64,000 nt of DNA from Rhizobium sp. C1 (GCF_021026335.1 NZ_JAJNCY010000002.1:310001-374000), one strand, 5' to 3'; counted from the first letter of the stretch, positions 16,871 through 26,309 are shown. The notes: generated from the letters alone by a model not told the origin. Translations and numbers: made by a program.

Positions 16871-17614
16871 TTAATCCGGCATATGATAGGTCAGGAACCG
16901 CTTCTCGCGCACCGAATAGAGCCGGCCCGTCTCGCTCATGTCGGGATAGGTCAGCGGCAGGATCGCCTTGGCGACATCGGATGGATGCGGCAGCGTATCC
17001 GGGTCTTCGCCCGGCATGGCCTGCGCGCGCATGGCCGTGCGCGTCGCACCCGGATCGACGGCGTTGACACGCAGCGTGAAGTTCTGCTGCTCGCCGGCCC
17101 ATGTCCGCGCCAGCGCTTCGACAGCCGCCTTGGAGGCAGAGTAGGGGCCCCAGAATGGACGGCAGCGATGGGCCGCGCCCGAGGACAGGATAACCGCACG
17201 CCCGGCATCCGACTTGCTCATCAGCGGCTCGACAGAACGGATCAGCCGCCACGTCGCCGTGACGTTCAAGAGCATGACCTTCTCGAATACCTTTGCCTCG
17301 ACATGGCCGATGGGCGAGATGACGCCGAGAATGCCGGCATTGGCCACCATCACGTCGAGCTTGCCCCAGCGGTCATGGATCGCCTGGCCAAGCGCATCGA
17401 TGGCGTTCATGTCGGCGAGGTCGAAGGGCACGAGTGTCGCGCCTTCCCCGGTTTCTCGTCTGATCGCATCATCGAGCTCTTCAAGCCCGCCTGTGGTGCG
17501 GGCGCAGGCAATCACATGCGCGCCGGCCTTGGCGAGTTCAATGGCCGTGAAATAGCCGATACCGCGCGACGCACCCGTGACGAGGGCCACACGACCGTCC
17601 AGAATTCCCCCCAT
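16871..17614 (-). CDS. SDR-family NAD(P)-dependent oxidoreductase
   Basis: A 247-residue classical short-chain dehydrogenase. Seen: cofactor motif TGASRGIG (residues 13-20), NAG at 92-94, catalytic Ser 144/145 in ILSSGAA, and Tyr158-x3-Lys162 in GPYSASK. Substrate unknown. It starts 13 bases after purF on the same strand with AAGGA before its ATG, so it is the last gene of the cvpA-purF-SDR run. The same SDR neighbour is common next to purF in rhizobia (recollection, not searched), hinting at a housekeeping role. Confidence 0.88.
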   Translation of the reverse strand: MGGILDGRVALVTGASRGIGYFTAIELAKAGAHVIACARTTGGLEELDDAIRRETGEGATLVPFDLADMNAIDALGQAIHDRWGKLDVMVANAGILGVISPIGHVEAKVFEKVMLLNVTATWRLIRSVEPLMSKSDAGRAVILSSGAAHRCRPFWGPYSASKAAVEALARTWAGEQQNFTLRVNAVDPGATRTAMRAQAMPGEDPDTLPHPSDVAKAILPLTYPDMSETGRLYSVREKRFLTYHMPD

Positions 17615-17627
17615 GATCCTTAAGTCC

Positions 17628-19106
17628 TTACCCGTTGCTGGCCAGCAGCGAGAGGCTGCGGATGTTGGAAACGCCTTCCTGGTCCATCAGGCGGGTCGGA
17701 TATTCGCCGGTGAAGCAGGCGTCGCAGAACTGCGGACATTCGCTATTGCGCTGCGGCTCGCGCACGGCGCGGTAAAGCCCGTCGATGGTGAGGAAGCCGA
17801 GCGAATCCACCTTGATGAAATCGGCCATGTCCTCGATCGACATGCGGGAGGCCAGCAGCTTTGCCTTTTCAGGCGTATCGACGCCATAGAAGCAGGGCGA
17901 CATGGTCGGCGGCGAGGCAATGCGCATATGCACTTCCTTCGCCCCCGCGTCGCGCATCAGTTGCACGATCTTCTGCGAAGTCGTGCCGCGCACGATCGAG
18001 TCGTCGACCAGCACCACGCGCTTGCCTTCGATCATCTTGCGGTTCGGATTGTGCTTCAGCTTCACGCCCATGTGGCGGATCGACTGAGACGGCTGGATGA
18101 AGGTTCGGCCCACATAATGGTTGCGGATGATGCCGAGTTCGAAGGGAATGCCGGAGGCCTGGGCAAAGCCGATGGCAGCGGGCACGCCGGAATCCGGCAC
18201 GGGCACAACGATGTCGGCCTCGCAGGGGTCTTCGAGCGCCAGCTCTTCGCCGATCCGCTTGCGCACTTCATAGACGTTGCGGCCTTCCAGATTGCTGTCC
18301 GGGCGGGCGAAATAGACATATTCGAAGATGCAGAATCGCGTCGGCGTCGGCGCGAAGGGGAAGTGGCTTTCCACACCCTTTTCGGTGATGACGACGACTT
18401 CGCCGGCCTTGATGTCGCGCACGTAGCGCGCGCCGATGATGTCGAGCGCGCAGGTCTCGGAAGCGAGAATATAGGAGCCGTCGAGATCACCCAGAACGAG
18501 CGGTCGGATGCCGAGCGGATCGCGCGCGCCGATGAGCTTCTTTTCAGACAGGCCGACGAGCGAATAGGCGCCTTCCACCTGCTTCAGCGCATCGATGAAC
18601 CGGTCGAGGAAGTCCTTGCCCTCACTCATGGCGATGAGATGCAGGAAGGTTTCGGTGTCGGAGGTCGAGGAGAAGATCGCGCCACGCTTCTGCAGCGCCT
18701 TCTGCACGGTGAGCGCATTCGTCAGGTTGCCGTTATGGGCAATGGCAAAACCGCCGCCTTCATATTCGGCATAGAAGGGCTGGACGTTGCGCATGCCGCC
18801 GCCGCCGGTCGTGGCGTAGCGGGTGTGGCCGATGGCGCGCGAGCCGGGGAGGCGTTCCAGCACGGAGGTCTTCGTGAACGTGTCGCCGATGAGGCCGGCA
18901 TGGCGTTCCACGTAGAACTGCTTGCCGTCATAGGAGACGATGCCCGCTGCTTCCTGGCCGCGATGCTGGAGCGCATGCAGACCCAGCGTACAGAGCGAGG
19001 CCGCCTCCGACTTCCCGAAAATGCCGAACACGCCGCATTCGTCGCGGAATGCATCCGCCTCCGGGCTGTCGTCGTCTGCCATGGCCTCATGTTCAAGATG
19101 GTTCAT
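17628..19106 (-). CDS. purF: Amidophosphoribosyltransferase
   Basis: First committed step of purine synthesis: PRPP plus glutamine gives phosphoribosylamine. The 492-residue protein has an unusually visible propeptide of 23 residues before Cys24 (DECGVFGIFG), the glutaminase nucleophile after processing. It also has HTRYATTG and NGNLTNA in the glutaminase domain, and the PRPP loop VVLVDDSIVRGTTS. The C-terminal QFCDACFTGEYPT marks the Bacillus-type enzyme with a 4Fe-4S cluster. The ATG at 19106 has GGAG upstream. A hairpin at 19133-19155 lies between it and cvpA. It is followed by an SDR gene. Confidence 0.97.
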   Translation of the reverse strand: MNHLEHEAMADDDSPEADAFRDECGVFGIFGKSEAASLCTLGLHALQHRGQEAAGIVSYDGKQFYVERHAGLIGDTFTKTSVLERLPGSRAIGHTRYATTGGGGMRNVQPFYAEYEGGGFAIAHNGNLTNALTVQKALQKRGAIFSSTSDTETFLHLIAMSEGKDFLDRFIDALKQVEGAYSLVGLSEKKLIGARDPLGIRPLVLGDLDGSYILASETCALDIIGARYVRDIKAGEVVVITEKGVESHFPFAPTPTRFCIFEYVYFARPDSNLEGRNVYEVRKRIGEELALEDPCEADIVVPVPDSGVPAAIGFAQASGIPFELGIIRNHYVGRTFIQPSQSIRHMGVKLKHNPNRKMIEGKRVVLVDDSIVRGTTSQKIVQLMRDAGAKEVHMRIASPPTMSPCFYGVDTPEKAKLLASRMSIEDMADFIKVDSLGFLTIDGLYRAVREPQRNSECPQFCDACFTGEYPTRLMDQEGVSNIRSLSLLASNG

Positions 19107-19132
19107 GCTCTTTGCTCCTCGGCAAAATCATT

Positions 19133-19155
19133 TGCGGCCCCGTTCGGGGGCCGCA
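19133..19155 (-). terminator. Strong hairpin between cvpA and purF
   Basis: A perfect 9-bp GC-rich stem (19133-19141 with 19147-19155, 5-base loop) lies in the 56-base gap. On the minus strand it is followed by aatgatttt, which is not a clean T-run. It could be a weak terminator, an attenuator or an RNA-processing site. Confidence 0.45.
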
Positions 19156-19162
19156 GGCAGAT

Positions 19163-19852
19163 TTATCCGTTCGTGCCGTTTGTCCGCGGCGCCTTGGTTG
19201 TATCAGGCGCCTTTTTTGCATCGGGCGTCTTGGTCGTCTCAGGCGCCTTCGTGTTTGTCGGCGCTGCATTGTCGGGAGCCGTGCCATCATCATTGGCGGC
19301 TCCGTCATCCGGTGCTTCTTCCGCGCCCTTCTGGGGCATCACGCCCTTCAGGCGCTCCAGCAGCGTCGCGTCGATATTATCAGGCAGCATGGCGATCAGC
19401 CTGTTACCCAGATTGTCGATCAGAGGCTTCGACTTGGCGTTCGAAATCCAGTCGGGACGCTTGGTCGGCTCGACAAGCCAGTTGAAGAACATCATCGCAA
19501 CGACGACGATCAGAACGCCGCGGGCCGCCCCGAAGAGGAAGCCCAGCGTACGGTCCAACGCGCCGATGCGGCTGTCGATGATGAAGTCTGCAATCTTCAT
19601 CGTGATATAGGAAAGCAGGATGAGCGCGACAAGGAAGACCACGCCCGCAGAACCGGCCAGAGCGACCGTCTTGGAACTCGTATATTGCTGCGCATAGGGC
19701 AGCACGAACGGATAAAGCTTGTAGGCGGCATAGGCAGAACCCGCCCAGCTGGCGACCGAAAGCACCTCGCGCGAGAAGCCGCGCACCATGGCGAGAACGG
19801 CTGAAAACAGCGCCACACCAAGCACGATGCCGTCGAGAAGCGTAATGGGCAT
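19163..19852 (-). CDS. cvpA: CvpA family membrane protein
   Basis: A 229-residue inner-membrane protein of the CvpA (colicin V production) family, known for a genetic link to purF and envelope homeostasis. Seen: four hydrophobic helices in residues 1-130, beginning ITLLDGIVLGVALFSAVLAMVRGFSREVLSV, with the conserved GFSREVLSVASW. The C-terminal tail (about 165-229) is low-complexity, with repeated APETTKTPDAKK / APDTTKAPRTNG blocks, and is likely disordered. ATG at 19852 with GGAG. It lies between radA and purF on the same strand. Confidence 0.9.
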   Translation of the reverse strand: MPITLLDGIVLGVALFSAVLAMVRGFSREVLSVASWAGSAYAAYKLYPFVLPYAQQYTSSKTVALAGSAGVVFLVALILLSYITMKIADFIIDSRIGALDRTLGFLFGAARGVLIVVVAMMFFNWLVEPTKRPDWISNAKSKPLIDNLGNRLIAMLPDNIDATLLERLKGVMPQKGAEEAPDDGAANDDGTAPDNAAPTNTKAPETTKTPDAKKAPDTTKAPRTNGTNG

Positions 19853-19945
19853 TGCGTGTCACTCCACCTTTTCAAGAACCACGAACCGAGCGCTGCGATG
19901 CGCGACTAAGGTCCGTTTCCCCATGAGGCCGCTTGTCCCACGGCC

Positions 19946-21349
19946 TTATTCTTCGTCCTGGTTCTGCCTGGCCTTCAGCTTCGAGCCCGCAATGCGCGCC
20001 ACGAGATCCGGCAGGCTTTCGATTTCCGTCCACTGGCCGCCCGCACCCTTGAGTGCGTCGCCCGAGACCGGCAGGACGGCCTTCGTAAATCCCAACTTCT
20101 CGGCTTCTTTGAGGCGCTGCGCGGCCTGCGCAACGGGTCTCACAGCGCCGGAGAGGCTGACTTCGCCGAAATAGACGCAATCGGGCGGAAGGGCAATACC
20201 GGCAAGCGACGAAACCAGTGCGGAAGCCACAGCTAGATCGGCCGCAGGCTCCGAAATCCGGTATCCGCCGGCGACATTCAGATAAACGTCATGCTGCCCG
20301 AGCCGGACGCCGCAATGCGCCTCCAGCACGGCGAGAATCATCGACAACCGCGCCGAGTCCCAGCCGACCACGGCACGACGCGCCGTGCCAAGCGACGTGG
20401 GCGCGACCAGCGCCTGGATTTCCACAAGAACCGGACGCGTGCCCTCCATGCCTGCAAAGACGGCCGCACCCGGCGATTTGGCATTGCGCTCGCTCAGGAA
20501 AAGCGCGGACGGGTTGGAGACTTCGCGCAAGCCCTTATCCGACATTTCGAACACGCCAATCTCGTCGGTCGGGCCGAAGCGGTTTTTCACCGTGCGCAGG
20601 ATGCGGTAATCGTGACCTCGGTCGCCTTCGAAATAGAGAACAGCGTCCACCATATGCTCGACCACGCGGGGACCGGCGATCTGGCCCTCCTTCGTCACAT
20701 GGCCGACCAGAACAACCGCTGCACCCGTCTGCTTGGCAAACCGGATCATCGCCTGCGCGCCGACGCGCACCTGCGTCACCGTGCCGGGTGCCGAATCGGC
20801 CGTATCAGACCAGAGCGTCTGGATCGAATCGATGATGGTGAGGTCGGGTCGCTTGCCGCTGTCGGCCAGCGTTGCGAGGATATCCTCGACATTGGTTTCG
20901 GCGGCGAGCAGAACGTCTGTCTTGTCGGCACCCAGCCGCTGGGCGCGGAGCCGGATCTGCGCCACCGCCTCTTCGCCCGAGACATAGATGACCTTCTGTC
21001 CGCGCCGCGACAGCGCCGCCGCCGCCTGCATCAGGACAGTCGACTTGCCGATCCCGGGGTCGCCCCCGACGAGCACCGCCGAGCCGCGCACAAAGCCGCC
21101 ACCCGTCACGCGGTCGAGTTCCGAAATGCCTGTCTGGATGCGCGGCGCTTCCTCGATTTCGCCGGAGAGCGAGGTGAGTGCGACGGCGCGACCCTTCTTC
21201 GGCACCTTGCCCGGTCCGCCGCCGATGCCGCCAGTCGGGTCCTCCTCGACAATCGTGTTCCACTCGCCGCAGCCATCGCATTTGCCGGCCCAGCGTGAGT
21301 GAACGGTGCCGCAGTTCTGGCAGACAAATTGCGCGCGCGTTTTGGCCAT
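19946..21349 (-). CDS. radA: DNA repair protein RadA
   Basis: RecA-like branch-migration ATPase acting in recombinational repair. The 467-residue protein has a zinc finger at Cys10/Cys13 and Cys24/Cys27 (FVCQNCG ... GKCDGCGEW), Walker A GGDPGIGKST at about 95-104, the RadA-specific KNRFG motif (LRTVKNRFGPTDEIG), and a C-terminal Lon-like domain (VGWDSARLSMILAVLEAHCG ... LAVASALVSSLAG). All key motifs are intact. It is the first gene of the radA-cvpA-purF-SDR set, 93 bases before cvpA. Confidence 0.97.
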   Translation of the reverse strand: MAKTRAQFVCQNCGTVHSRWAGKCDGCGEWNTIVEEDPTGGIGGGPGKVPKKGRAVALTSLSGEIEEAPRIQTGISELDRVTGGGFVRGSAVLVGGDPGIGKSTVLMQAAAALSRRGQKVIYVSGEEAVAQIRLRAQRLGADKTDVLLAAETNVEDILATLADSGKRPDLTIIDSIQTLWSDTADSAPGTVTQVRVGAQAMIRFAKQTGAAVVLVGHVTKEGQIAGPRVVEHMVDAVLYFEGDRGHDYRILRTVKNRFGPTDEIGVFEMSDKGLREVSNPSALFLSERNAKSPGAAVFAGMEGTRPVLVEIQALVAPTSLGTARRAVVGWDSARLSMILAVLEAHCGVRLGQHDVYLNVAGGYRISEPAADLAVASALVSSLAGIALPPDCVYFGEVSLSGAVRPVAQAAQRLKEAEKLGFTKAVLPVSGDALKGAGGQWTEIESLPDLVARIAGSKLKARQNQDEE

Positions 21350-21525
21350 GTGGTGGACTCACCCCGGAACAAAAGTAGAATCAAGCGCTCTATCTAGCGA
21401 TCCAGAGCCGTTGCCGCAATCTTTCGCCGCCGTTTTCACACGATCCGTCGTCAGCCGTTCAGGCTTGTACAAAGCTGGCATTTGTCACATACTCACGGGT
21501 ATGTCGCCTGCCCGGGAGGAGAACC

Positions 21526-23763
21526 ATGGCCGTCGAAACCAGCTACCGCATCTGTCCGCTCTGCGAGGCCTGCTGCGGCCTCGAGGTCACGCATGAGAAT
21601 GGAAAGGTCGTCTCTGTGCGCGGCGCCGAAAACGACCCGTTCTCGGAAGGCTATATCTGTCCCAAGGGCGTGGCGCTCGCCGATCTGCATGAGGATCTGG
21701 ACAGGCTCCGCAGCCCGATGATCAGACGCAACGGATTCTTCGAAGAGGCGACGTGGGACGAGGCCTTTGCCGAAATCGAGCGCGGGCTGATGCCGGTCAT
21801 CGAGAAGCACGGACGCGAGGCCGTTGGCGCGGTGCTCGGCAACCCGGTTTCGCATCGCTACGGCATCAACCTCTTCTCGCAGCGGCTGCTCAGGACGCTC
21901 GGCACGCCCAACATTTTCTCCTCCTCCACCGTCGACCAGATGCCCAAGCACCGTGCCGTTGGCGATATGTTCGGCAACTGGATGAGCATTTCCGTGCCGG
22001 ACATCACCCGCACCGATCTGCTCGTCATCCTCGGCGCGAACCCCATGGCCTCCAACGGCAGTCTCTGGACCGTGCCGGATTTTCGCGGCAAGGCGCGGGC
22101 GCTCAAGGCCCGCGGCGGCCGCATGGTGACGATCGACCCGCGCCGCACCGAAACGGCCAAGGTCTCCGACGAACATCTCTTCATCCGCCCCGGCGGTGAC
22201 GTCTTCCTGCTGCTCGGCCTCGTCCACACGCTGTTTGCCGAAGGGCTGATGAAAACGGGCCGGCTCGGCGCTTACCTCAACGGCCTCGATGAGCTGAAGG
22301 CAGCGGTTGCGCCCTATGACGCGGAACGGATGGCCCCGCGTTGCGGCATTTCCGCCAGCGACATCCGCCGTCTCGCCCGCGATCTCGCGACAACCGAGCG
22401 CGCGGCGCTTTATGGCCGCATCGGCACCTGTGTGCAGGAATTCGGCACGCTGAATTCCTGGCTGATTGACGTCGTCAACATCCTGACCGGCCATATGGAT
22501 GATCCCGGTGGCATGATGTTCCCAAAGGCTGCGGCCTTTGCGGCGAATACCAAGGGTGCGCCGGGTTCCGGCCGTGGCGTCAAGGTCGGCCGCCGGAGGA
22601 TGAAATCGGCCCCGGTTCCGGAAATCATGAGCGAGTTCCCCGTCAGCACCATCGCTGACGAAATCACAGGCGCCGGCGATCATGGCATCCGCGCTATGAT
22701 CTCGGTGGCCGCCAATCCGGTCCTGTCCGCGCCGAATGGCGGGAAGCTGTCGAAGGCGCTCGAAACGCTCGACTTCATGGTCAGCCTCGACATCTACATC
22801 AACGAGACGACCCGGCATGCCAATGTCATCCTGCCCGGCACTTCGCCGCTGGAAGACAGCCATTGGGACGTGCTCTTCAACCAGTTCGCCTGGCGCAACA
22901 CCGCGCGCTACTCGCCCGCGACCTTCCCGTTGCAGGAGAGCCAGTTGTCGGAATGGCAGGCGATCATGCGCCTCACTGGCCTCCTTCAGGGAAGGGGACC
23001 GAATGTCGATCCGGAAGCGCTGGATGACGAGATGACCCGCGCAGAAGTCGAAAAGTTCGCCGGTCCCATGACGGATCAGCTGATGGACAAGGTCGCCGGC
23101 CTCAAGGGGCCCGATCGCCTCGTTGAACTGGAACTGCGCAGCGGCCCCTATGGCGACGGCTTTGGCCGCAAGCCGGAGGGGCTGACGCTCGAGAAGGTCA
23201 AGGCGGAGCGCTACGGCATCGATCTCGGCCTGCACGAACCGCGCATTCCGGAAATCCTGCGCACGCCCTCCGGCAAGATCGAACTCGCGCCCGCCGATTT
23301 CATCGCCGATCTCGCCCGCGTCGAGGCGGCGCTTGACCACCCGGGCGTCGATCTCGTTCTGATCGGTCGCCGCGATGTGCGGACCAACAACAGCTGGATG
23401 CACAATCTGCCCACGCTCGCCAAGGGGCCGAACCGCTGCAAGCTGCTCGTCCATCCGGCTGATGCTGCGCGCTATGGTCTGAGCAACGGCGCGATAGCCG
23501 AAATATCCGGCAATGGATCGAGTCTTCTGGTTCCGGTGGAACTCAGCGAGGACATGATGCCCGGCGTCGTCAGCCTGCCGCACGGCTGGGGGCATGATCA
23601 GAAAGGCACGAAACTGGGACTTGCCGCGCGTAATCCCGGTGTCAACGTCAATGTGCTGATCCCGGAAGCTACGCGCGATCCGCTCTCGGGGAATTCGGTG
23701 TTGAACGGCGTGGCGATTTCACTGAAAGCGGCGGCGCTGCCGCTTGTCGAGGCAGCGGAATAA
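21526..23763 (+). CDS. Molybdopterin oxidoreductase, formate dehydrogenase-like, Asp at the metal site
   Basis: A 745-residue DMSO-reductase-superfamily enzyme carrying a bis-MGD molybdenum cofactor. The N-terminal 4Fe-4S domain has CPLCEACCG and a later GYICPKG cysteine. Then come ILGANPMASN, TIDPRRTET, LNSWLIDVVNILTGHMDDPGG, and the C-terminal molydop-binding domain with RTNNSWMHNLP and LPHGWGHD. At the position where formate dehydrogenases have Cys or selenocysteine followed by His, this protein reads SSTVDQMPKH, so Asp is the likely ligand. There is no twin-arginine signal, so it is cytoplasmic. GGAGG precedes the ATG. No electron-transfer subunit or Mo-cofactor gene is adjacent. Substrate unknown. 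Confidence 0.85.
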   Translation: MAVETSYRICPLCEACCGLEVTHENGKVVSVRGAENDPFSEGYICPKGVALADLHEDLDRLRSPMIRRNGFFEEATWDEAFAEIERGLMPVIEKHGREAVGAVLGNPVSHRYGINLFSQRLLRTLGTPNIFSSSTVDQMPKHRAVGDMFGNWMSISVPDITRTDLLVILGANPMASNGSLWTVPDFRGKARALKARGGRMVTIDPRRTETAKVSDEHLFIRPGGDVFLLLGLVHTLFAEGLMKTGRLGAYLNGLDELKAAVAPYDAERMAPRCGISASDIRRLARDLATTERAALYGRIGTCVQEFGTLNSWLIDVVNILTGHMDDPGGMMFPKAAAFAANTKGAPGSGRGVKVGRRRMKSAPVPEIMSEFPVSTIADEITGAGDHGIRAMISVAANPVLSAPNGGKLSKALETLDFMVSLDIYINETTRHANVILPGTSPLEDSHWDVLFNQFAWRNTARYSPATFPLQESQLSEWQAIMRLTGLLQGRGPNVDPEALDDEMTRAEVEKFAGPMTDQLMDKVAGLKGPDRLVELELRSGPYGDGFGRKPEGLTLEKVKAERYGIDLGLHEPRIPEILRTPSGKIELAPADFIADLARVEAALDHPGVDLVLIGRRDVRTNNSWMHNLPTLAKGPNRCKLLVHPADAARYGLSNGAIAEISGNGSSLLVPVELSEDMMPGVVSLPHGWGHDQKGTKLGLAARNPGVNVNVLIPEATRDPLSGNSVLNGVAISLKAAALPLVEAAE

Positions 23764-23779
23764 ACAGGCGGCGCTTCGC

Positions 23780-24208
23780 TTACTTGAATTTGCCAAATAC
23801 CGGCTTCTTCGGTTGGCGGTTGAATGCGGGGGCCGGGGCCTGTGTAGCTTCGGGCTCTTCGGCGACATTGCGAGCATCGTAGAGATCGACCCTCTGCTTG
23901 CGCACAAGCTCGGTCGGCATTCTGGGACCGGTGAAGCGCACACCGTAAAGATCGCCCCGGTGCCAGACCTTCTCGCATTCCACTTTGAAAGCATCGAGTT
24001 CGACAAAAAGTGTGAAATGCGTGGGCACGATCCAGCCGAGATTGAATTCGATTTTTGCGCCGGTTTCGCTCAGGTCGCGAACGATGCAGGGAACCGCGCT
24101 GTGTTCCTGATTGAACGCCGCATGCGCGCCCTTGAAGACACGCATCCGCCGAGGCCGTTCAACGGTCTCGGCGGTCACTGGAGCGTTGTTGTTTTCGTCG
24201 GGCGTCAT
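23780..24208 (-). CDS. PilZ-domain protein
   Basis: A 142-residue likely c-di-GMP-binding adaptor. A PilZ beta-barrel spans about residues 18-100: the arginine-rich RPRRMRVFKGA start, then VRDLSETGAKIEF, which fits the D/N-x-S-x-x-G part of the motif. The C-terminal tail is Pro/Lys-rich and probably disordered. It converges on the molybdoenzyme gene with a 16-base gap and has its own AT-rich upstream region. The ribosome site before the ATG at 24208 is weak. Confidence 0.8.
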   Translation of the reverse strand: MTPDENNNAPVTAETVERPRRMRVFKGAHAAFNQEHSAVPCIVRDLSETGAKIEFNLGWIVPTHFTLFVELDAFKVECEKVWHRGDLYGVRFTGPRMPTELVRKQRVDLYDARNVAEEPEATQAPAPAFNRQPKKPVFGKFK

Positions 24209-24375
24209 TCTCGAACCATTTCGGAGGACTGCGCTATCGAAATCGTATGAATTTTAGATATCATGAATGTATTGAGGAACGGTTTAGAAACCCTGTCCGA
24301 TAGAGATATCCATAATGTTTTTCATGGTTTAATTAGAAAATACCATGCTTGCGCGCGATCCGCGCACCTCGATCC

Positions 24376-25536
24376 TTATTCGCCGATATAAGCGCGCTGG
24401 TAGCGGTTTCCGAGGCTGGTCAGCAGCTCGTAGCCAATCGTGCCGGCTGCGCGCGCCACATCGTCGAGCAGAATGTTCGCCCCGAAGAGTTCAATATAGT
24501 CGCCAGCGCGAATTTCAGTCTCAGGCACGTCGGTGACATCGAAGATCGTCAGGTCCATTGTGATGCGCCCGGCCACCGGAACACGGTGCCCGGCGATAAA
24601 GCCGAAGCCGCCATGCTGAACGGCCTGCCGCAACGGAACACCGGAACCGGACAGCGCGCGGTGATAGCCATCGGCATAGCCGGTTGATACGATGGCCAGG
24701 CGGCTGTCGCGCGTCAGGACATGCGTGCCGCCATAGGAGACCGGCTCGCCCGCCCGGGCCTTGCGGATCTGCAGGATACGGCTTTCCGCCGTAACGACGG
24801 GGAGAGACGGGTTCTTGACCCCATCCACCGCCTCGCCGCCATAGATGGCAATGCCGGGGCGCGTGAGGTCGAAATGATATTCGGGCCCGAGATGAATGCC
24901 CGGCGAATTGGCGAGACTTGAATCGACACCTTCATAAGCCTTGGCAAGCGTCTGAAAAGCTTCAAGCTGCTTGCGGTTGAGCGGATGCAAAGGATCGCTT
25001 GCAGCAGCCAGATGGCTCAGCAGCAGCACCGGCGAGAAGCTTGCCGGCCGGGTCGGATCGTCCACCAACGCCAGAGCGTCATCAACCGAGAGCCCGAGCC
25101 GGTTCATGCCGGTATCGACCATCAACGCGCAGGGGTGCTCTTCATCAAAGGCAACGGCATTGGTCCAGCAGGCGATCTGCTCTTCGGAGACGAGAACGGG
25201 AACGAGATCATGGCTGAAGAACTGCGCCTCGACGCCCGGCCAGACGCCGGAAAGGACGAAGATGCGCGCTTCCGGCGCAAACTGCCGCGCCAGCATGCCC
25301 TCATCCGGCGTCGCGACGAACATGTCGCGGCACCCGGCGTCGTAGAGAGCCGGGACAACCGCCTCGATGCCGAGCCCGTAGCCATCGCCCTTCACGGCAG
25401 CGCCGGTCCGCGCCTTGCCGGAGGCCTTTTTCAGCATGCGCCAGTTCTCGGCGAGCGCACCGAGATCGATCGTCAGGCGTGAAGGAGCGGCCTCGAAAGG
25501 CGTGAATGTCAGGTCGTCGTCGAATTCTTGTTCCAT
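24376..25536 (-). CDS. alr: Alanine racemase
   Basis: PLP enzyme making D-alanine for peptidoglycan. The 386-residue protein has the PLP lysine Lys49 in AAVKGDGYGLG, the DTGMNRLG loop, the second-subunit catalytic Tyr in PVSYGGTHVL, and the C-terminal GRITMDLTIFDVTD. Normal length. An acidic N-terminal stretch (EQEFDDDLTF) precedes the family core; the ATG at 25536 has no strong ribosome site, and no better start lies nearby. The next gene on this strand is the ABC importer ATPase, 47 bases upstream, so read-through is possible although functions differ. Confidence 0.95.
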   Translation of the reverse strand: MEQEFDDDLTFTPFEAAPSRLTIDLGALAENWRMLKKASGKARTGAAVKGDGYGLGIEAVVPALYDAGCRDMFVATPDEGMLARQFAPEARIFVLSGVWPGVEAQFFSHDLVPVLVSEEQIACWTNAVAFDEEHPCALMVDTGMNRLGLSVDDALALVDDPTRPASFSPVLLLSHLAAASDPLHPLNRKQLEAFQTLAKAYEGVDSSLANSPGIHLGPEYHFDLTRPGIAIYGGEAVDGVKNPSLPVVTAESRILQIRKARAGEPVSYGGTHVLTRDSRLAIVSTGYADGYHRALSGSGVPLRQAVQHGGFGFIAGHRVPVAGRITMDLTIFDVTDVPETEIRAGDYIELFGANILLDDVARAAGTIGYELLTSLGNRYQRAYIGE

Positions 25537-25583
25537 GCCGATGGCTTACTCTTTCGCACCTGCGAAGGCAATAATCTCCACCG

Positions 25584-26309
25584 TCACAACATGCCAAGAA
25601 ATTGCTTCAGCTCGGCCGTCTGCGGATTGGAGAACACCTCTTCCGGCGGACCGATTTCATGAACACGGCCCTGATGCATGAAGACGACGCGCGAGCACAC
25701 ATCACGGGCGAATTTCATCTCATGCGTCACCATGATCAGCGTCATGCCTTCCGCCGCCAGTTCGCGCACCACGGCGAGCACTTCCTGGACAAGCTCCGGA
25801 TCGAGCGCCGAGGTGATCTCGTCGCACAAGAGCGCAATCGGCTCCATGGCCAGCGCACGGGCAATCGCCACACGTTGCTGCTGCCCGCCCGACAACTCGT
25901 CGGGATAAGCATCGAACTTGTGGCCGAGGCCGACGCGGTCGAGCATCTTGCGCGCCATCCCCTCCGCCTGATCCTTGGCGGTCTTCTTCACCACGGTCTG
26001 CGAAACCATGACATTGCCGCCGACGGTCAGATGCGGGAAGAGATTGAACTGCTGGAAGATCATGCCGACCTTCAGGCGCAGCGCCCGAAGATGCAACTCG
26101 TCGGGCAGCAATTGCGCGCCGGCGACCGCGATCGATCCGGCATTGATGGTCTCAAGCCCATTGATGCAGCGGAGCAGGGTGGATTTGCCCGAGCCGCTCT
26201 TGCCGATGATGGCGATGACTTCGCCCGGTTCGACATTCAGATTGATGCCCTTCAGCACCTCGTTGTCGCCGAAGGCTTTCCGGACTTCAGTGATTTCGAT
26301 GAGCGACAT
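25584..26309 (-). CDS. Polar amino acid ABC importer, ATP-binding protein
   Basis: A 241-residue HisP/GlnQ-type ATPase that powers the importer. Seen: Walker A GKSGSGKST, Q-loop FQQFNLFPH, signature LSGGQQQR, Walker B LLCDEITSALD, H-loop VTHEM. The start overlaps the end of the preceding permease gene by 23 bases on the same strand, so translation is coupled. It is the last of four genes (binding protein, two permeases, ATPase). Exact amino acid unknown. Confidence 0.92.
   Translation of the reverse strand: MSLIEITEVRKAFGDNEVLKGINLNVEPGEVIAIIGKSGSGKSTLLRCINGLETINAGSIAVAGAQLLPDELHLRALRLKVGMIFQQFNLFPHLTVGGNVMVSQTVVKKTAKDQAEGMARKMLDRVGLGHKFDAYPDELSGGQQQRVAIARALAMEPIALLCDEITSALDPELVQEVLAVVRELAAEGMTLIMVTHEMKFARDVCSRVVFMHQGRVHEIGPPEEVFSNPQTAELKQFLGML

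Noticed and set aside
17577-19610. 677-codon open frame opposite purF
   Set aside because: Antisense to purF and cvpA, with no recognisable domain.
21493-23595. 700-codon open frame opposite the molybdoenzyme
   Set aside because: Antisense composition only; the plus-strand gene has all superfamily motifs.
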